A stretch of DNA of 64,000 nt from Porphyrobacter sp. (GTDB lineage Bacteria; Pseudomonadota; Alphaproteobacteria; Sphingomonadales; Sphingomonadaceae). The stretch covers positions 45,585 to 109,584 of the forward strand of contig WGLN01000005.1 in the NCBI GenBank assembly GCA_016125555.1, in the 5' to 3' direction. Below, piece by piece: positions 43,089 through 51,764 of the stretch; position 1 is the first letter of the stretch, and each line of letters opens with the position of its first letter. The translations under genes were made by a program, and so were the position numbers. The notes under the pieces were generated by a model. The model searched no databases. It had not been told where the DNA came from and worked only from the letters and a program-made list of their open reading frames with translations.

Positions 43089-44744
43089 ATGGCCGAGACC
43101 GCTCTTGCCGCCACCGCCGAGCCTTCGGCGGGCCTTCCCGCCGCGCCGCCGCAGCCGACCTGGCGCACCCTGCTGCCCGAGCCGGTGGCGGGCTTCATCG
43201 CCCAGCCCGCGCTGTCGCGCGCGCTCCCCGCGATCGGCGCGCTGGGCGCGGTCGCGGCGGCAGGGATGCTGTGGACGGTGCTCGCCTCCGGTCCCGACCG
43301 GGTGCTCTACACCAGCCTCTCCGATGCCGAGCGCGCCAAGGTGGTCGCCACGCTCGAGGCCGGCGGCATCGCCTATGCCATCGACAATTCGACCGGCGCG
43401 GTCTCGGTCGCCGAGGACGATGTCTACCGCGCGCGGATGCTGGTCGCCAGCGACGCCGGGATTGCCGCGCCCGAGGATGCGAGCGCGATGCTCGACGCCA
43501 TGCCGCTCGGCACCTCGCGCACATTGGAAGGGGAACGCCTGCGGCTGGCGCGCGAGCGCGAGCTGATGCTGACGATCAAGGAGATCGACGGGATCGAAAG
43601 CGTGCGCGTCCACCTCGCCACTCCGGAACGCTCGGTGTTCGTGCGCGAGAACAACGCGCCCAGCGCCTCGGTGATGCTGCGGCTGGTGAACGGGCGCAGC
43701 CTCTCGCAGGGGCAGGTCGAGGCGATCGTCAACCTCGTCGCCGCCTCGGTGCCGGGCATGAGCCCCGATGCGGTGCGGGTGGTCGACCAGAACGGGCGGC
43801 TGCTGTCCTCCCCGCACGAGGACGCGCTCGAACCGCTGCTGCTGCAGCGCGAGTTCGAGTCCAAGCTGCGCGAACAGATCGACGCGCTGCTGCTGCCGCT
43901 GCTGGGCGAAGGCAATTACTCGGCGCAGGTGCAGGTCGCGCTCGACCAGAAGGAAGTCACCTCGGCGCGCGAGACCTACGAGAAGGACGGCGCGCTGCGC
44001 AACGAGAGCGAGCGCAACGCCACCCGCACCGGCGCCGCCCCCGCAGGCGGCGTGCCCGGTGTCCCCGCCAACACCCCGCCGCCCGATCCCACGCTGGTCA
44101 ACGGCCCGCCGCAGCCGAGCACCCCGGCCTCGCCCGCGCAGGCGACCGACAGCGAAAGCGCGGTGCAGCGCAGCTACGAACTGGGCCGCGAGGTCGCGGT
44201 CACCAGCACAAGGCCGGGCGGGCTCACCAACCTCTCGGTCGCGGTCGCGGTCAGCGACGCGGCGCTCAAAAAGGCCGCGCCGATGACCGCCGCCCAGCTC
44301 CAGGCGCTGGTCAGCGCCGCGGTCGGCGCCAACGCGGCGCGCGGCGACCGGGTCGAAGTGGTGGCGAGCAAGTTCGAACCCTCCGCGCTGGTCGATGCGC
44401 CCGCCTTCTACGAACAGCCGTGGTTCGCCATGGCGGTGCGATACGGCTCGGCCCTGCTCGCGGTGCTGCTGGTGCTGATCTTCGCGGTGCGTCCGCTGGT
44501 GGCGCGGCGCAAGGGCAAGGGCAAGGGCGGGAACGAGGCTGTCGAAGCGCCCGTGTCCGGCCTCGCGCTCGCGCCGGGCGAGACCGGCACGCAGGCGCCA
44601 ACCGGCGCGCCGCTCGGCGATCTGCCGCGCCAGGTCGAACTCGCCCGCCAGCTGGCCGCGAGCCAGCCCGACCGCGCGGTCGAAGCGCTCCAGCGGATGC
44701 TGGCCGCGCCCGACAGCCCTGCTGCAGAGGCGCGCACGACATGA
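43089..44744 (+). CDS. fliF: MS-ring protein FliF
   Basis: 551 residues. Membrane helix near residue 40-60, YscJ-like ring-building domain (VVATLEAGGIAYAIDNSTGAVSVAEDDVYRARMLVAS; RTLEGERLRLARERELMLTIKEIDGIESVRVHLATPERSVF), a Pro/Ala-rich periplasmic loop near residues 310-350, a second membrane helix (MAVRYGSALLAVLLVLIFAVRPL) and a cytosolic tail that binds FliG. Ends in an ATGA overlap with fliG. Confidence 0.95.
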   Translation: MAETALAATAEPSAGLPAAPPQPTWRTLLPEPVAGFIAQPALSRALPAIGALGAVAAAGMLWTVLASGPDRVLYTSLSDAERAKVVATLEAGGIAYAIDNSTGAVSVAEDDVYRARMLVASDAGIAAPEDASAMLDAMPLGTSRTLEGERLRLARERELMLTIKEIDGIESVRVHLATPERSVFVRENNAPSASVMLRLVNGRSLSQGQVEAIVNLVAASVPGMSPDAVRVVDQNGRLLSSPHEDALEPLLLQREFESKLREQIDALLLPLLGEGNYSAQVQVALDQKEVTSARETYEKDGALRNESERNATRTGAAPAGGVPGVPANTPPPDPTLVNGPPQPSTPASPAQATDSESAVQRSYELGREVAVTSTRPGGLTNLSVAVAVSDAALKKAAPMTAAQLQALVSAAVGANAARGDRVEVVASKFEPSALVDAPAFYEQPWFAMAVRYGSALLAVLLVLIFAVRPLVARRKGKGKGGNEAVEAPVSGLALAPGETGTQAPTGAPLGDLPRQVELARQLAASQPDRAVEALQRMLAAPDSPAAEARTT

Positions 44745-45784
44745 GCGCCGACCTCGCCACGGATGAGACCGTCGCCGCGCCCGCGCCCGAGGCGCTGCTC
44801 AGCCGCATCGACCGAGCCGCGGTGTTCCTGATGCTGCTCGGCGATGCCGAGGCGAGCGCGATCCTCGGCCGGCTTGGCCCCGACGAGCTCGAAAAGCTCG
44901 GCGCGGCGATGCTCGCGCTGGGCGAGATCGACCGCGCGCGCATGGCCGAGGCACTTGCCGATTTCGCTGGCGAAGCCGCGCGCGAGACCCTGCCGCAGCG
45001 CGGCCGCGAGGAGCGGGTCCGGACCCTGCTCGACAAGGCGCTCGGCCCGGCGCGCGCGGACAGCATGATGCAGCGCATCGAGCCCGACGCGCGCCCGCGC
45101 AGCCTCGAGATGGCGCGCTGGCTGGTGCCCGCGGTGCTGGTCCGCCTGATCGAGGACGAACACCCCCAGGTGATCGCCGCGCTGCTGCTGCTGATCGATC
45201 CCGAACCCGCCGCCGCAGTGCTCGCCGCGCTGCCGCAGGCGCTCCAGTCCGAGGTGGTCGAGCGCGTCGCGCGCAGCGGCGCCATCGCCCCCCAGGCGAT
45301 CGCCGCGATCGACACGCTGCTGACCCAGCGCATCACCGCCACCTTCGGGGCCGCGGCGCTGGCGCTGGGCGGCCCGCGCGAGGCGGCCAACCTCATCAAC
45401 CTTGCCGCGGGCGACCTGCGCAACACGGTCCTTCCCGAAATCGCGCTGCGCGATGCCCCGCTGGCCGAGCGGATCGAGGAGGAGCTGTTCACCTTCGAGA
45501 TGCTGTTCGCGCTCGACCCGATGGCGATGGGCCGCCTGCTGCGCGACGTCGACAACGAAAAGCTGGTCGACGCGCTCAAGGGGCTCAAGGAGCCCGACCG
45601 CGCGCCCTTCTTCGCCGCCATGTCGAGCCGCGCGGCAGACGGCGTGCGCGACGAGATCGAGCTGCGCGGGCGGCTGTCGAAGGCCGATGTCGCGGCCGCG
45701 CAGAAGGCGATCGTCGAGGTCGCGCGCGGGCTTGCCGAAGCGGGCGAGATCGTGATCGGGAGCGGCAATGGCGAATTCGTCTGA
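44741..45784 (+). CDS. fliG: Motor switch protein FliG
   Basis: 347 residues in the three-domain FliG order. N-terminal FliF-binding part (RAAVFLMLLGDAEASAILGRL), middle domain with the EHPQVIAALLLL motif, and C-terminal torque domain (FTFEMLFALDPMAMGRLLRDVDNEKLVDALKG; RAADGVRDEIELRGRLSKADV) with the charged residues that meet MotA. It sits on the cytosolic face of the MS ring. fliH starts inside its last 17 bases. Confidence 0.95.
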   Translation: MSADLATDETVAAPAPEALLSRIDRAAVFLMLLGDAEASAILGRLGPDELEKLGAAMLALGEIDRARMAEALADFAGEAARETLPQRGREERVRTLLDKALGPARADSMMQRIEPDARPRSLEMARWLVPAVLVRLIEDEHPQVIAALLLLIDPEPAAAVLAALPQALQSEVVERVARSGAIAPQAIAAIDTLLTQRITATFGAAALALGGPREAANLINLAAGDLRNTVLPEIALRDAPLAERIEEELFTFEMLFALDPMAMGRLLRDVDNEKLVDALKGLKEPDRAPFFAAMSSRAADGVRDEIELRGRLSKADVAAAQKAIVEVARGLAEAGEIVIGSGNGEFV

Positions 45785-46409
45785 GTGGCTCGGCGCGCTC
45801 GCCGAAGCCGGCACCCCGCAACCCGGCTGGCTGGCGCTGCTCGGCGAGGCGGGGTCCTTCCGCGAGGCGCTGCCCTTTGCCGCACCCGCCCCCGACCCGG
45901 CGCCCGCGCCCGCGTCGCACGGCGAACCCGCGGCGGCACCCGCGCCGCCCGGACCCGACCCGCTCGCGCTCGCCTATGAACGGGGCGAGGCCGCCGGGCG
46001 CGCCGCCGCCGAGGCCGAGGCGGCGGCCGACGCCGCGCGCCGCCGCGCCTTGCGGCTGGCCTTCCACGGGCTCGACGAAGCCGCCCGCGACGTGCTCGCC
46101 GCCGACCTTGCCGAGACGGTGATCGCGCTGTGCGAAACCGTGCTGCAGGATCACGCCGCGGACCGCGAGGCGCTGCTCGCGCGGTGCCACGCGGCCGCGG
46201 CGCGGATCGGCGGGGCGGCCGGCACGCTGCGCCTCCACCTCCACCCGGAAGACATCGCCGAACTCGACCCCGGCGCGCTCGGGGACTGGACGGTCATCGC
46301 CGACAGCGCCATCGAACGCGGCGGGCTCCTGCTCGAAGGGCCCGACGGCGCCGTGCGTGACGGACCCGCCGACTGGCGCCGCGCCATCGCCGCCGCGGTG
46401 CGCGGATGA
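45768..46409 (+). CDS. fliH: Export ATPase regulator FliH
   Basis: 213 residues. A Pro/Ala-rich N-terminus (about residues 38-65), a Gly/Ala-rich helix with GxxxG-like spacing (YERGEAAGRAAAEAEAAADAARR) characteristic of FliH, and a C-terminal domain resembling the V/F-ATPase E subunit (LAETVIALCETVLQDHAADREALLARC). Holds FliI at the export gate. The start overlaps fliG, and the stop overlaps fliI (ATGA). Confidence 0.85.
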   Translation: MANSSEWLGALAEAGTPQPGWLALLGEAGSFREALPFAAPAPDPAPAPASHGEPAAAPAPPGPDPLALAYERGEAAGRAAAEAEAAADAARRRALRLAFHGLDEAARDVLAADLAETVIALCETVLQDHAADREALLARCHAAAARIGGAAGTLRLHLHPEDIAELDPGALGDWTVIADSAIERGGLLLEGPDGAVRDGPADWRRAIAAAVRG

Positions 46410-47740
46410 TCGCCGAACTGCAACTCGATCTCGCGCGGATGCGCGCCGCCCGACCCGAAGCGGGGCCGCTGCGGATGGGCCGCGTGGTCGCCTGCGACGG
46501 CGGGCTGGTCGAGGTCGCTGGGCTGCCGCTGCCGGTCGGCTCGCTCGGCGTGATCGAGAACGGGGCGAACAGCGAATGTCTCGCCGAGGTGATCGGCTTT
46601 CGCGCCGGGCACTCGCTGATGATGCTGCTTGGCGATGCCATGCTGCTGCGCCCGCGCGCCGGCGTGCGCGCCTTCGGCGATCCGGGCGAGGTGCGGGTCG
46701 GCCCGGCGCTGCTCGGGCGCGCGGTCGATGCGCTCGGCCAGCCAATCGACGGCGGCCCGCGATTGGACCTGCCGCAGGCCTGGCCGCTCGCCGGCACCCG
46801 CGAGGGCGCGCTCGAACGCGCCAGCGTCGCCGAAGCCTTCGATTGCGGGGTGCGCGCGATCAACGCGCTCGCCACCATGGGGGTGGGGCAAAGGCTCGGG
46901 ATCATGGCCGGATCGGGGGTCGGCAAATCGGTGCTGGTCGACACCATCGCGGGCCACGCGGTCGCCGACGTCACCGTGGTGGCGCTGATCGGCGAGCGCG
47001 CGCGCGAGGTCTCGGATTTCGTGAACCGCCACATGGCAGGCCATCGGCGCGGCGGGATCGTGGTGGTCGCGGTGCCCGCCGACCATGCGCCCAACCTGCG
47101 GCTGAGGGCCGCGCAATATGCGAGCAGCATCGCCGAATATTTCCGCAGCCAGGGCAAGCGCGTGCTGCTGATCCTCGACAGCCTCACCCGCGTCGCCCAC
47201 GCCGCGCGCGAACTCGCGCTGGTGCTGGGCGAGCCGGGCGCGGCGCGCGGCTATCCGCCCTCGGCGCTCGCGGCGATCACCCGGCTGGTCGAGCGCGCGG
47301 GCAATTCCGCGCGCACGGGGGGCGCGGTGACCGGGATCTACACCGTCCTCGCCGACGGGGACGATGCCAATGACCCGGTGGTCGACACCGCGCGCGCGAT
47401 CCTCGACGGGCATATCGTCCTGTCGCGCGAGCTCGCGCAGCGCGGGCACTATCCCGCGATCGACGTCCCCGCCTCGCTCAGCCGGGTGATGGACGACATC
47501 GTCTCCCCCGAAACCGCCCGTGCGGCACGGCGCTTGCGCGCGCTGATCGCCGCGCGCGAGACCAATCGCGACCTCGTGCTGATGGGCGCCTACCGCGCGG
47601 GCAGCGACCCGCTGCTCGATACCGCGCTCGCCCATTCGGGCGCGATCGACGCCTTCCTGACGCAGGAGCGCGGGGCCGCCGAGGCGCTCGGGGCGAGCCA
47701 CGCCGCGCTCGCCGCGCTGCTGGAGCGTGCGGATGCGTGA
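46406..47740 (+). CDS. fliI: Flagellar export ATPase FliI
   Basis: 444 residues, F1-beta-like. Walker A GIMAGSGVGKSVLV, the hydrophobic strand before the Walker B Asp (RVLLILDSLTRVAHAARE), and the family block GEPGAARGYPPSALAAITRLVERAG. It powers and orders substrate delivery to FlhA/FlhB at the base of the flagellum. fliJ starts inside its last bases. Confidence 0.96.
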   Translation: MIAELQLDLARMRAARPEAGPLRMGRVVACDGGLVEVAGLPLPVGSLGVIENGANSECLAEVIGFRAGHSLMMLLGDAMLLRPRAGVRAFGDPGEVRVGPALLGRAVDALGQPIDGGPRLDLPQAWPLAGTREGALERASVAEAFDCGVRAINALATMGVGQRLGIMAGSGVGKSVLVDTIAGHAVADVTVVALIGERAREVSDFVNRHMAGHRRGGIVVVAVPADHAPNLRLRAAQYASSIAEYFRSQGKRVLLILDSLTRVAHAARELALVLGEPGAARGYPPSALAAITRLVERAGNSARTGGAVTGIYTVLADGDDANDPVVDTARAILDGHIVLSRELAQRGHYPAIDVPASLSRVMDDIVSPETARAARRLRALIAARETNRDLVLMGAYRAGSDPLLDTALAHSGAIDAFLTQERGAAEALGASHAALAALLERADA

Positions 47741-48158
47741 AGCCCGCCGCCTCGCCCTGCTGCGGCGCCAAGCGCTGATCGCCAATGTCGCGCGGCGCCA
47801 GGCGCTGCGCGGGCTCGCCGAGGCGCTCGCCGCCGAGGAGCGCAGCCAGCTGCTCGCCGCTCGCAGCCGCGCGCTGGTCGCCGCCGGAGCGCCCCGGCCG
47901 GGGCCGACCGCGGGCGAGGCGCTCGCCGCGCGCGCCGCCTTCACCGCCGGGCTTTCGCGCCTCGCCGGAGATGCCGCCAGCGCCGCCGCCGACGCCGCGC
48001 GCCAGTCCGCCCGCCTGTCCGAGACACTCGCCGCCGCCGAGACCCGCGCCCGCCGCCTCGCGACCCGCGAGGCCGAGGCGCGCGCCGCGCTCGAGGCCGT
48101 AAAGGAACGCCGCGAACAGGCGCTCGCCCTGCCGCTGGCACGCAAGTTGCAGACCTGA
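47733..48158 (+). CDS. fliJ: Export apparatus stalk protein FliJ
   Basis: 141 residues, a long Ala/Arg/Glu-rich antiparallel coiled coil with almost no other features, the normal look of FliJ, placed right after fliI. The ATG at 47733 has GGAG 7 bases upstream; a GTG two codons earlier is possible. The last codons hold a perfect sigma-54 consensus promoter (48136-48151) facing fliK. Confidence 0.8.
   Translation: MREARRLALLRRQALIANVARRQALRGLAEALAAEERSQLLAARSRALVAAGAPRPGPTAGEALAARAAFTAGLSRLAGDAASAAADAARQSARLSETLAAAETRARRLATREAEARAALEAVKERREQALALPLARKLQT
48136..48151 (+). promoter_or_regulatory. Sigma-54 promoter inside the 3' end of fliJ, driving fliK onward
   Basis: TGGCACG-CAAG-TTGCA, an exact match to the sigma-54 consensus including both boxes and spacing. 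It lies within fliJ coding sequence, about 50 bases before the fliK start, and faces rightward. It would split the long fli operon into two transcripts. Confidence 0.8.
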
Positions 48159-48199
48159 GCGGCACACCCGTTCCGCCCCGTCAAAGGACCCCCCCTGTG

Positions 48200-49543
48200 A
48201 TGATCGCTTCCCTGCCCGATCTCAACGCCGCTCCCACCGCATCCTCGCTGCCCGCGCTCGGCGCAGGGGTGAGCACGGGCGCGGGGGCGAGCGCAGAGGG
48301 CGGCCGCCCGGCGCTGGACTTCGCCGACCTGCTCGACGCGGCGCTGCCCGCCGGGGCGGTGCTGCCGCCGCCCGCCGCGCCGGGCGCGCTGGCGGTCGCG
48401 CTGCAAGGCCCGGCCACTCCGCCCCCGCCCGAATCCGGGGCGGCGCTCGACCAGGCACCGCTGCCGCCCGGCACGATCCTGCCGGACAGCGGCGCCAATC
48501 TGCCGCCCCCGCCGTCCCCCGCCACCGCGCTGTTCGCGCGCATCCCGTCCGCCGCCGCGCCCGCCGGGGGCACGGTCGAGGGCGATGCGCCCGGGCCGGT
48601 CAGCGGCAGCGAGGGCGAGGGCGACACGCCGATCGACGACCCGGCCGACGACACCCCCGACGCGGCGGCGCCGCTCGCTCCGCCGACTTTCGCGCTGGTG
48701 GCTGCGGCCATCGTGCCCGCGGTGCAGCCTGCCGCCACCCCGCCCGCTGCTGCTTCCGCGGCGCCTCCAAGCCGGCGCCCCGGCGCCGCGGCGGTTCCCG
48801 CACCTCCCCCGGTGACGGCGCGCACGCCGGCGATCGCCGTAGCGTCGCTCGACCCCGAGGACGCGGGCGAGGAGCCGGACGGCGAGCGGCCGCCTGCTCC
48901 CGCCCTCGCCTCGCTCGCGCCCGATGCCGCCACGCCGCCGGCCGGCCATGCGCCCGGCGCCGGCCCCGCGCCGCACGCCGCGTCGACCCCCGCTGGCCAG
49001 CCCACCCCGGCCGCGCCCGACCCGCTGCCCGATCGCATCGCGCCGCGCGCCCCCGCGCCGCAGCTCGAGAGCACCATCGCCCAGGTCGGCGAGATCCGTG
49101 AGGCGCTGCGCAGCGCCCGGCCCGAGATGACCCTGCGCCACGCCGAATTCGGCTTCGTCTCGCTGCGCATCGAACCCGCGGCCGCCGCGCAGGATTGGCG
49201 CGCGGTGCTGGCGAGCCGCGACCCCGGTTTCGTCCCGGCGATCCACGCCGCGCTTGCCGACCGCGCGATCACGGCCTCCGGCGATGCCGCCGCGATGAAT
49301 TCGGGCGGCAATCCGGGCGGGCACAACCCCGGCCAAGGCAGCCTTTCGGACCCCCGCTACGGGGCTTCCCCTAGTGGGGGGCAAGGATCGTCTCAACCAT
49401 ACCTGGCGCACTCCGGGCCCCGCGACGAAGGGGCCTCGCAGCACCAGCGCCACCAGCCGCAGCGCCGCCCCGCCGAGGGTGCGCCGGGCACGGTGCCGGA
49501 CGGCGAGAGCGCCGTGCGGCGCGACCGCGGATTGTTCGCCTGA
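48200..49543 (+). CDS. fliK: Hook-length control protein FliK (divergent)
   Basis: 447 residues, extremely Ala/Pro-rich and presumably unfolded over residues 20-290, as in FliK ruler regions. The C-terminal part contains a recognisable but degenerate hook-switch domain: RSARPEMTLRHAEFGFVSLRIEP and DPGFVPAIHAALADRAI, followed by a Gly/Asn/Gln-rich tail. It is exported and measures the hook, then switches FlhB specificity. Position between fliJ and fliL fits. Start at ATG 48200 (GTG 48197 also possible). Confidence 0.8.
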   Translation: MIASLPDLNAAPTASSLPALGAGVSTGAGASAEGGRPALDFADLLDAALPAGAVLPPPAAPGALAVALQGPATPPPPESGAALDQAPLPPGTILPDSGANLPPPPSPATALFARIPSAAAPAGGTVEGDAPGPVSGSEGEGDTPIDDPADDTPDAAAPLAPPTFALVAAAIVPAVQPAATPPAAASAAPPSRRPGAAAVPAPPPVTARTPAIAVASLDPEDAGEEPDGERPPAPALASLAPDAATPPAGHAPGAGPAPHAASTPAGQPTPAAPDPLPDRIAPRAPAPQLESTIAQVGEIREALRSARPEMTLRHAEFGFVSLRIEPAAAAQDWRAVLASRDPGFVPAIHAALADRAITASGDAAAMNSGGNPGGHNPGQGSLSDPRYGASPSGGQGSSQPYLAHSGPRDEGASQHQRHQPQRRPAEGAPGTVPDGESAVRRDRGLFA

Positions 49544-49578
49544 CCGGGTGATGCCGCCAACAGGGAGTTTGCGTTTTC

Positions 49579-50178
49579 ATGTCCAAGGGCAAGGACAAGG
49601 CCGGCAAGGACGGCGACAGCGGCAAGGGCGGCAAGGGCCTCGTCATCAAGATCGCCCTGGGCGCGGTGGCGCTGCTCGCGCTGGGTGCGGGCGGGGCCTA
49701 CGGCGCCTATGCCGCGGGCCTGTTCGGCGAGCCGGCCGGCGCGCACGAGCCCGACGAGCCCAAGCTGGTGCTCAAGGGCGAGGAGGAGCCCTATCCCCTC
49801 CCCGGCGCCGAGAAGGGCAAGGAAGAGGCCGCCCCCGTCTATGGCGAGGGCGGCAGCAAGTACCGCACCGCCTATTATTCCTTCGCCGACAGCTTCACCT
49901 CCAACCTCGCGGATTCGCCGGGGCTGATCCAGGTCGAACTGGCGGTCTCGACCCGCCGCGACGGGCGGGTGCTGCAATGGGTCCACAACCACGAACTGGC
50001 GATCCGCTCGGCAATCCTCGTCCAGCTCGCGTCCACCACCGAGGCCGAGGTCTACGATGCCGCAGGCAAGGAAAAGCTCGCCAAGCGCCTGACCCGCGCG
50101 GTCAACGCGGTGCTCGAGGAGAAGGAGGGCTTCGGCGGGATCGACGCGGTGCACTTCGAGGGGTTCCTGGTCCAATGA
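49579..50178 (+). CDS. fliL: Basal-body protein FliL
   Basis: 199 residues. A Lys/Gly/Asp-rich cytosolic start, one membrane helix (VIKIALGAVALLALGAGGAYGAYAAG), a linker and the periplasmic stomatin-like FliL domain (TSNLADSPGLIQVELAVSTR; HNHELAIRSAILVQLASTTEAEVYDAAGKEKLAKRL; GGIDAVHFEGFLVQ). It rings the stator and steadies torque. Its TGA overlaps the fliM ATG. Confidence 0.92.
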   Translation: MSKGKDKAGKDGDSGKGGKGLVIKIALGAVALLALGAGGAYGAYAAGLFGEPAGAHEPDEPKLVLKGEEEPYPLPGAEKGKEEAAPVYGEGGSKYRTAYYSFADSFTSNLADSPGLIQVELAVSTRRDGRVLQWVHNHELAIRSAILVQLASTTEAEVYDAAGKEKLAKRLTRAVNAVLEEKEGFGGIDAVHFEGFLVQ

Positions 50179-51110
50179 GGATGCAGCATCACTTCGCCTC
50201 CGCGCGGCCCGCGGCGCAGCACTGCCCCGAACTGACCCGCCGCGGCCCGCGCCCCGACGAGCGCGCCGCGCTGCTGACCGCGTGGCGGCGCGACCTTGCA
50301 CGGCTGCTTGCCGAGGACCTGTCCGGCCTGCTTTCGGGCGACCGGCTGACGGTCGAGGTGAGCGAGCCCGAGAGCCTGCCCGGCCACGCCGCGCTCGAGC
50401 GGATCGGGCCGATTGCCGCCAACGTGCTGCTGCGCTGCGGCCCCACCGCAGAAACGGCGCTGGTCGCCTTCGATTTCGCCACCGCGATCGCGCTGACCGA
50501 TCGTTCGTTCGGCGGCGAGGGGACGCCCGCGGGGCAGGCCCCCGAACAGCTCCCGCGCTCCGCGGCGCTGCTGGTCGAGGAGGCCGCCGCGACCATCGCC
50601 CAGGCGATCACCCGTGCCAGCCTCGGCGATGCCGCGGCCCCCGCGGGCGCGCATGGCGGCGGCGAGGTGGTGGTGCGCAGCGAAAGCGCCGCGCGCCTCA
50701 AGCCCTTCGCCCCCGATGCCGAGGCGCTGGTGTTCACCCTCGCCATCGCCAATCGCCGCGGCTGCAGCTGGAACGGCCTGCTGGTGATCGCCGCCGAGCG
50801 GATGGCGCGCCTGCTGCCCGAGCCGGGCCGCCGCCGCGCCCACCCGGCGCGCGGCCGCACCCCCGCCGATCCCGCCGCCGCGCCCTTCGCCGCGATTCCG
50901 CTGCCGCTCCACGTCGTGCTCGCCGAAGTCGATCTGCCGCTCACCCGGCTGCAAGCGCTCGGCCCGGGCGACCGGCTCCCGCTGGCGCTGGGGCGGCAGG
51001 TGCCGCTGATGCTCGGCGAACGGCTGGTCGCGCATGGCAGCATCGGCACTCAGGAGGATCGCATGGCGATCCGCCTCACCCGCATTCCCGCAGGAGGACC
51101 CGCCCAATGA
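50175..51110 (+). CDS. fliM: Motor switch protein FliM, lacking the CheY-binding N-terminus
   Basis: 311 residues from the ATG in an ATGA overlap with fliL. The middle domain (LERIGPIAANVLLRCGPTAETALVAFDFATAIALTDRSFGGEG) and the C-terminal FliN-like domain (PLHVVLAEVDLPLTRLQALGPGDRLPLAL; MLGERLVAHGSIGTQEDRMAIRLTRI) identify FliM. The N-terminus, MRMQHHFASARPAAQHCPELTRRG, has no LSQxEIDALL-type sequence, by which phospho-CheY normally binds. So the C ring built from it may not switch in the usual way. A distant relation to the SctQ proteins of type III secretion is an alternative, but the operon says FliM. Confidence 0.85.
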   Translation: MRMQHHFASARPAAQHCPELTRRGPRPDERAALLTAWRRDLARLLAEDLSGLLSGDRLTVEVSEPESLPGHAALERIGPIAANVLLRCGPTAETALVAFDFATAIALTDRSFGGEGTPAGQAPEQLPRSAALLVEEAAATIAQAITRASLGDAAAPAGAHGGGEVVVRSESAARLKPFAPDAEALVFTLAIANRRGCSWNGLLVIAAERMARLLPEPGRRRAHPARGRTPADPAAAPFAAIPLPLHVVLAEVDLPLTRLQALGPGDRLPLALGRQVPLMLGERLVAHGSIGTQEDRMAIRLTRIPAGGPAQ

Positions 51111-51466
51111 GTGAACTCAGCCCCCCGCACCTCCACCGCTTCGGCGCGGTCGCGGTGCGCCTGTCGGTCGAACTCGGCCGCACCGAGATGGCGCTGCGCG
51201 ACGTGTTGATGCTGGGCGAGGGCAGCACCGTCACGCTCGACCGGCTGACCGACGAACTGCTCGACGTGACCGCCAATGGCCGCGTGATCGCGCGCGGCGA
51301 GGTGGTGGCCGAAAAGGGCCGCTTCGCGCTGCGCATCGTGCACCTCGTGGGCGAGGACGGGCAGGAACTTCCCGCCGCCCCCTCCCCCGAGAGCGCGGCA
51401 CCCGGACCGCAGCCGTTCGCGTCCGAACCGTCCGCCGCGCCCGCGGCGGGGCCGGACTTCGGCTGA
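51107..51466 (+). CDS. fliN: Motor switch protein FliN
   Basis: 119 residues. The SpoA core is at residues 13-88: VAVRLSVELGRTEMALRDVLMLGEGSTVTLDRLTDELLDVTANGRVIARGEVV, standard for FliN. An Ala/Pro-rich tail of about 30 residues follows, instead of the more usual N-terminal extension. ATGA overlap with fliM. Forms the base of the C ring. Confidence 0.93.
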   Translation: MSELSPPHLHRFGAVAVRLSVELGRTEMALRDVLMLGEGSTVTLDRLTDELLDVTANGRVIARGEVVAEKGRFALRIVHLVGEDGQELPAAPSPESAAPGPQPFASEPSAAPAAGPDFG

Positions 51467-51476
51467 GGCGCGGGTC

Positions 51477-51764
51477 GTGGTCGAATACCTCCTGCGCCTC
51501 GCGCTGCTGCTGCCGCTGCTCGGCGGCCTCATCTGGGGCAGCCTGTGGCTGACCCGGGCGATGCAGACGCGGCTGGCCGGCCAGCCCGGCGCCGGGCGCC
51601 ATCTCCAGCTGGTCGAAACCAGCCTGATCGCGCCCGGCGTCAAGCTCGCGGTGGTGCGCTTCCGCGAGCGCGAGATCCTGCTCGGCATGACCCGTCACGG
51701 CATGGTGCGGCTGGGGGAAATCGAGGCCCCCGAAACCCCCTCGGACACGGCGGAGCACGGCTGA
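51477..51764 (+). CDS. fliO: Export-gate assembly protein FliO
   Basis: 95 residues with a GTG start. One N-terminal membrane helix ([25 protein letters not shown]) and a small cytosolic domain with [34 protein letters not shown], the FliO pattern. It helps FliP form its ring. Its stop overlaps the fliP ATG by one base. Confidence 0.82.
   Translation: MVEYLLRLALLLPLLGGLIWGSLWLTRAMQTRLAGQPGAGRHLQLVETSLIAPGVKLAVVRFREREILLGMTRHGMVRLGEIEAPETPSDTAEHG

Noticed and set aside
46151..49453. Very long open frame on the minus strand (about 1100 codons) and similar long frames opposite fliF, flgK, flgL, putA and the amidohydrolase
   Set aside because: GC-rich third positions keep antisense frames free of stops. 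These frames have Arg/Gly/Ala/His-rich composition, no family motifs, and lie opposite well-supported genes.
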